DNA of 7,435 nucleotides, taken from assembly GCA_045128175.1 (NCBI GenBank), contig JBGVRF010000176.1, forward strand, positions 1-7,435, read 5' to 3'. The position numbers were made by a program, and so were the translations under genes. The DNA comes from Scatosoma sp045128175 (lineage in GTDB: Bacteria; Bacillota; Clostridia; Christensenellales; Borkfalkiaceae). Positions within the stretch are counted from its first letter, which is position 1. Each line of letters opens with the position of its first letter. Of the stretch, positions 6,307 to 7,435 are shown piece after piece. The notes beneath the pieces are model-generated. The model made no database searches, was not told the DNA's origin, and was given only the letters and a program-made list of their open reading frames with translations.

Positions 6307-6687
6307 TTACAGCGTGGCGATCACTTCCACCTCTACCAATACGTTTTTCGGCAAGGTTTTCACCGCTACGCAGCTTCTGGCAGGCTTGGTTGTAAAATAT
6401 TTCGCGTATACGGCGTTGAACGCAGAAAAATCGCCCATGTCCGCAAGAAAGCAGGTCGTCTTGACTGCTTTTTCAAAGTCCGTGCCCGCCGCTTTCAGCA
6501 CTTCACCGAGGTTCTTCATCACTTGCTCCGCTTGCGCTTCAATCGTCGTTGCTTCTACCTTCCCCGTCGAAGGATCGATGGGGATCTGTCCTGAAGTAAA
6601 CACCATTTCCCCGCATACGATCGCTTGCGAATACGGACCGATCGCCGCAGGAGCTTTTTCCGTTGATACCGTTTTAAGTTCTACCAT
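6307..6687 (-). CDS. ridA: 2-iminobutanoate/2-iminopropanoate deaminase RidA
   Basis: This 126-residue protein is a complete RidA (YjgF/YER057c/UK114 family), a cytoplasmic trimer that hydrolyses the reactive enamine/imine intermediates released by PLP enzymes such as threonine and serine dehydratases. Visible family marks are APAAIGPYSQAI at 12-23 with Y19, the FTSGQIPIDPSTG segment at 30-42, and PARSCVAVKTLPKNVLVEVE at 102-121. R104 is the equivalent of the catalytic Arg105 of E. coli RidA, and E119 that of Glu120. Length and motif spacing are normal. AAGGAG on the minus strand at 6699-6694 is six bases before the ATG. It lies 54 bases downstream of the threonine ammonia-lyase gene on the same strand with no terminator or promoter seen between, so both are likely one transcript. 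This pairing makes biochemical sense, as RidA removes the 2-aminocrotonate/2-iminobutanoate made by that enzyme. Confidence 0.97.
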   Translation of the reverse strand: MVELKTVSTEKAPAAIGPYSQAIVCGEMVFTSGQIPIDPSTGKVEATTIEAQAEQVMKNLGEVLKAAGTDFEKAVKTTCFLADMGDFSAFNAVYAKYFTTKPARSCVAVKTLPKNVLVEVEVIATL

Positions 6688-6722
6688 AATTTTCTCCTTT
6701 CTTCTGAATTTTACAACTCAAC

Positions 6723-6737
6723 GCATACATGGTATGC
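6723..6737. repeat. Short hairpin between ilvA and ridA
   Basis: GCATAC and GTATGC form a perfect six-base stem with a three-base loop, starting just after the ilvA stop. There is no T run, so it is not a terminator. It could pause or process the mRNA between the two cistrons, or be chance. Confidence 0.3.
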
Positions 6738-6741
6738 TCTT

Positions 6742-7435
6742 TCACTTATCGAGCAGTTTAAATCCCGCTGCGATCAATGCGTTTTTGATTTCTTTAATAT
6801 GCTCGTGATTACGCGTTTCCAAAACGATACGCAAATAGCAGCCGTTGACGTCTGCGCCTTCGCTTGCGCGTTCGTGTCGTACCGACGTTACGTTACCACC
6901 ACAGCTTGCAATGATTTGCGATACGTCGCGAAGCTGACCGGGTTTATCCATGAGTTCGATCATCAGCTGGCAATTTCTTCCCGACATCAACAAGCCACGG
7001 CTTATAACTCGGGAAAGAATGGTCACGTCGATATTTCCACCCGAAAGCAGGCAAACGACTTTTTTACCTTGCAAATCGACTTTATTGAACATCGCCGCCG
7101 CAACAGCCACCGCTCCTGCACCTTCCGTTACCAGCTTGTGCTGTTCCATCAACGCGAGGATCGCCGCCGAGATCTCGTCGTCGGATACCGTTACGATCTG
7201 ATCGACGTATTTACTGCACAGCTCGTACGTGAGGTCGCCCGGTTTTTTCACGGCAATACCGTCCGCGATCGTCGAAACGGAGGGCAAAGCCTCGATTGCC
7301 CCCTTCTCCACTGCGTTCTTCATAGACGGCGCCCCTTTCGCTTGCACACCGTACACTTTCACTGCGGGGTTCAGCGTTTTGATCGTATATGCAATGCCGG
7401 AGATCAATCCGCCACCGCCGACGGGTACAATCACC
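6742..7435 (-). CDS. ilvA: Threonine ammonia-lyase with C-terminal ACT domain, C-terminal 231 residues (5' end outside window)
   Basis: This PLP enzyme converts threonine to 2-oxobutanoate and ammonia, the first committed step toward isoleucine, or serves threonine catabolism. The visible part begins at VIVPVGGGGLISG, the glycine-rich loop that holds the PLP phosphate, and includes VTEGAGAVAVAA and LLSGGNID, typical of serine/threonine dehydratases. From about residue 155 of the visible part a single ACT domain follows (QLMIELMDKPGQLRDVSQII and on to the end), the layout of the roughly 400-residue ilvA/tdcB-like class rather than E. coli IlvA with its two ACT-like regions. The catalytic lysine lies in the missing N-terminal part. 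The GTG at 7434 is an internal valine of the PLP loop, not a start. ridA follows 54 bases downstream. The ACT domain implies allosteric control by an amino acid, but which one cannot be read from this. Biosynthetic ilvA versus catabolic tdcB is not settled here. Confidence 0.95.
   Translation of the reverse strand, partial: VIVPVGGGGLISGIAYTIKTLNPAVKVYGVQAKGAPSMKNAVEKGAIEALPSVSTIADGIAVKKPGDLTYELCSKYVDQIVTVSDDEISAAILALMEQHKLVTEGAGAVAVAAAMFNKVDLQGKKVVCLLSGGNIDVTILSRVISRGLLMSGRNCQLMIELMDKPGQLRDVSQIIASCGGNVTSVRHERASEGADVNGCYLRIVLETRNHEHIKEIKNALIAAGFKLLDK

Noticed and set aside
6155..6808. Plus-strand open frame of 217 codons
   Set aside because: It runs antisense through ridA and over a terminator hairpin; it has no coding signals of its own.
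7432..7434. GTG as start codon of the threonine ammonia-lyase
   Set aside because: It encodes the valine just before the PLP glycine loop, deep inside the enzyme; the true start lies beyond the window.

Overview
The window reads as a chromosomal stretch from a low-to-mid GC Gram-positive bacterium, most likely a gut-type member of Clostridia. The basis is strong AAGGAG/GGAGG ribosome binding sites, consensus sigma-A-type promoters, a Gram-positive-style LexA box, a UMF1-type transporter, an M3 lipoprotein peptidase and a DUF6809-like remnant. Christensenellales is a guess; the sequence does not fix the genus. No phage, transposon, CRISPR array, tRNA or rRNA gene was seen.

Layout. Bases 1-1270 (minus strand) hold the N-terminal two thirds of uvrB, cut by the window edge. 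Its promoter (about 1322-1350) is an extended -10 promoter, and a LexA/SOS-box-like palindrome at 1307-1320 lies over the expected transcription start. Upstream on the same strand (1370-1726) is a small protein of unknown function with a predicted winged-helix-like N-terminus and one C-terminal membrane helix. A short divergent intergenic region follows (1727-1897).

From it a plus-strand operon of three overlapping genes runs to 5916: a zinc-dependent phospholipase C-family protein without a signal peptide (1898-2764), a 12-helix UMF1/Atg22-like major facilitator (2736-4085), and a secreted M3-family oligoendopeptidase lipoprotein (4069-5916). It ends in a strong intrinsic terminator (5930-5960). 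The overlaps of 29 and 17 bases suggest translational coupling and a shared job. A salvage route for membrane lipid or peptide products is possible, but the substrate of each step is unknown.

The 390-base stretch 5917-6306 holds no intact gene. It carries the 3' end of a DUF6809-like small protein gene that has lost its start, and the remnant is followed by a second intrinsic terminator (6251-6285). On the far side, read on the minus strand, is an ilvA-ridA pair: threonine ammonia-lyase (6742-7435, its N-terminal part beyond the window) followed by the enamine deaminase RidA (6307-6687). The two form a sensible unit because RidA clears the reactive enamine/imine products of IlvA.

Most of the window is ordinary housekeeping DNA. 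The parts that merit a second look are the predicted SOS box at uvrB, the uncharacterised tail-anchored protein beside it, the PLC-like/UMF1/M3 operon, and the extra His/Cys segment at the N-terminus of the peptidase.
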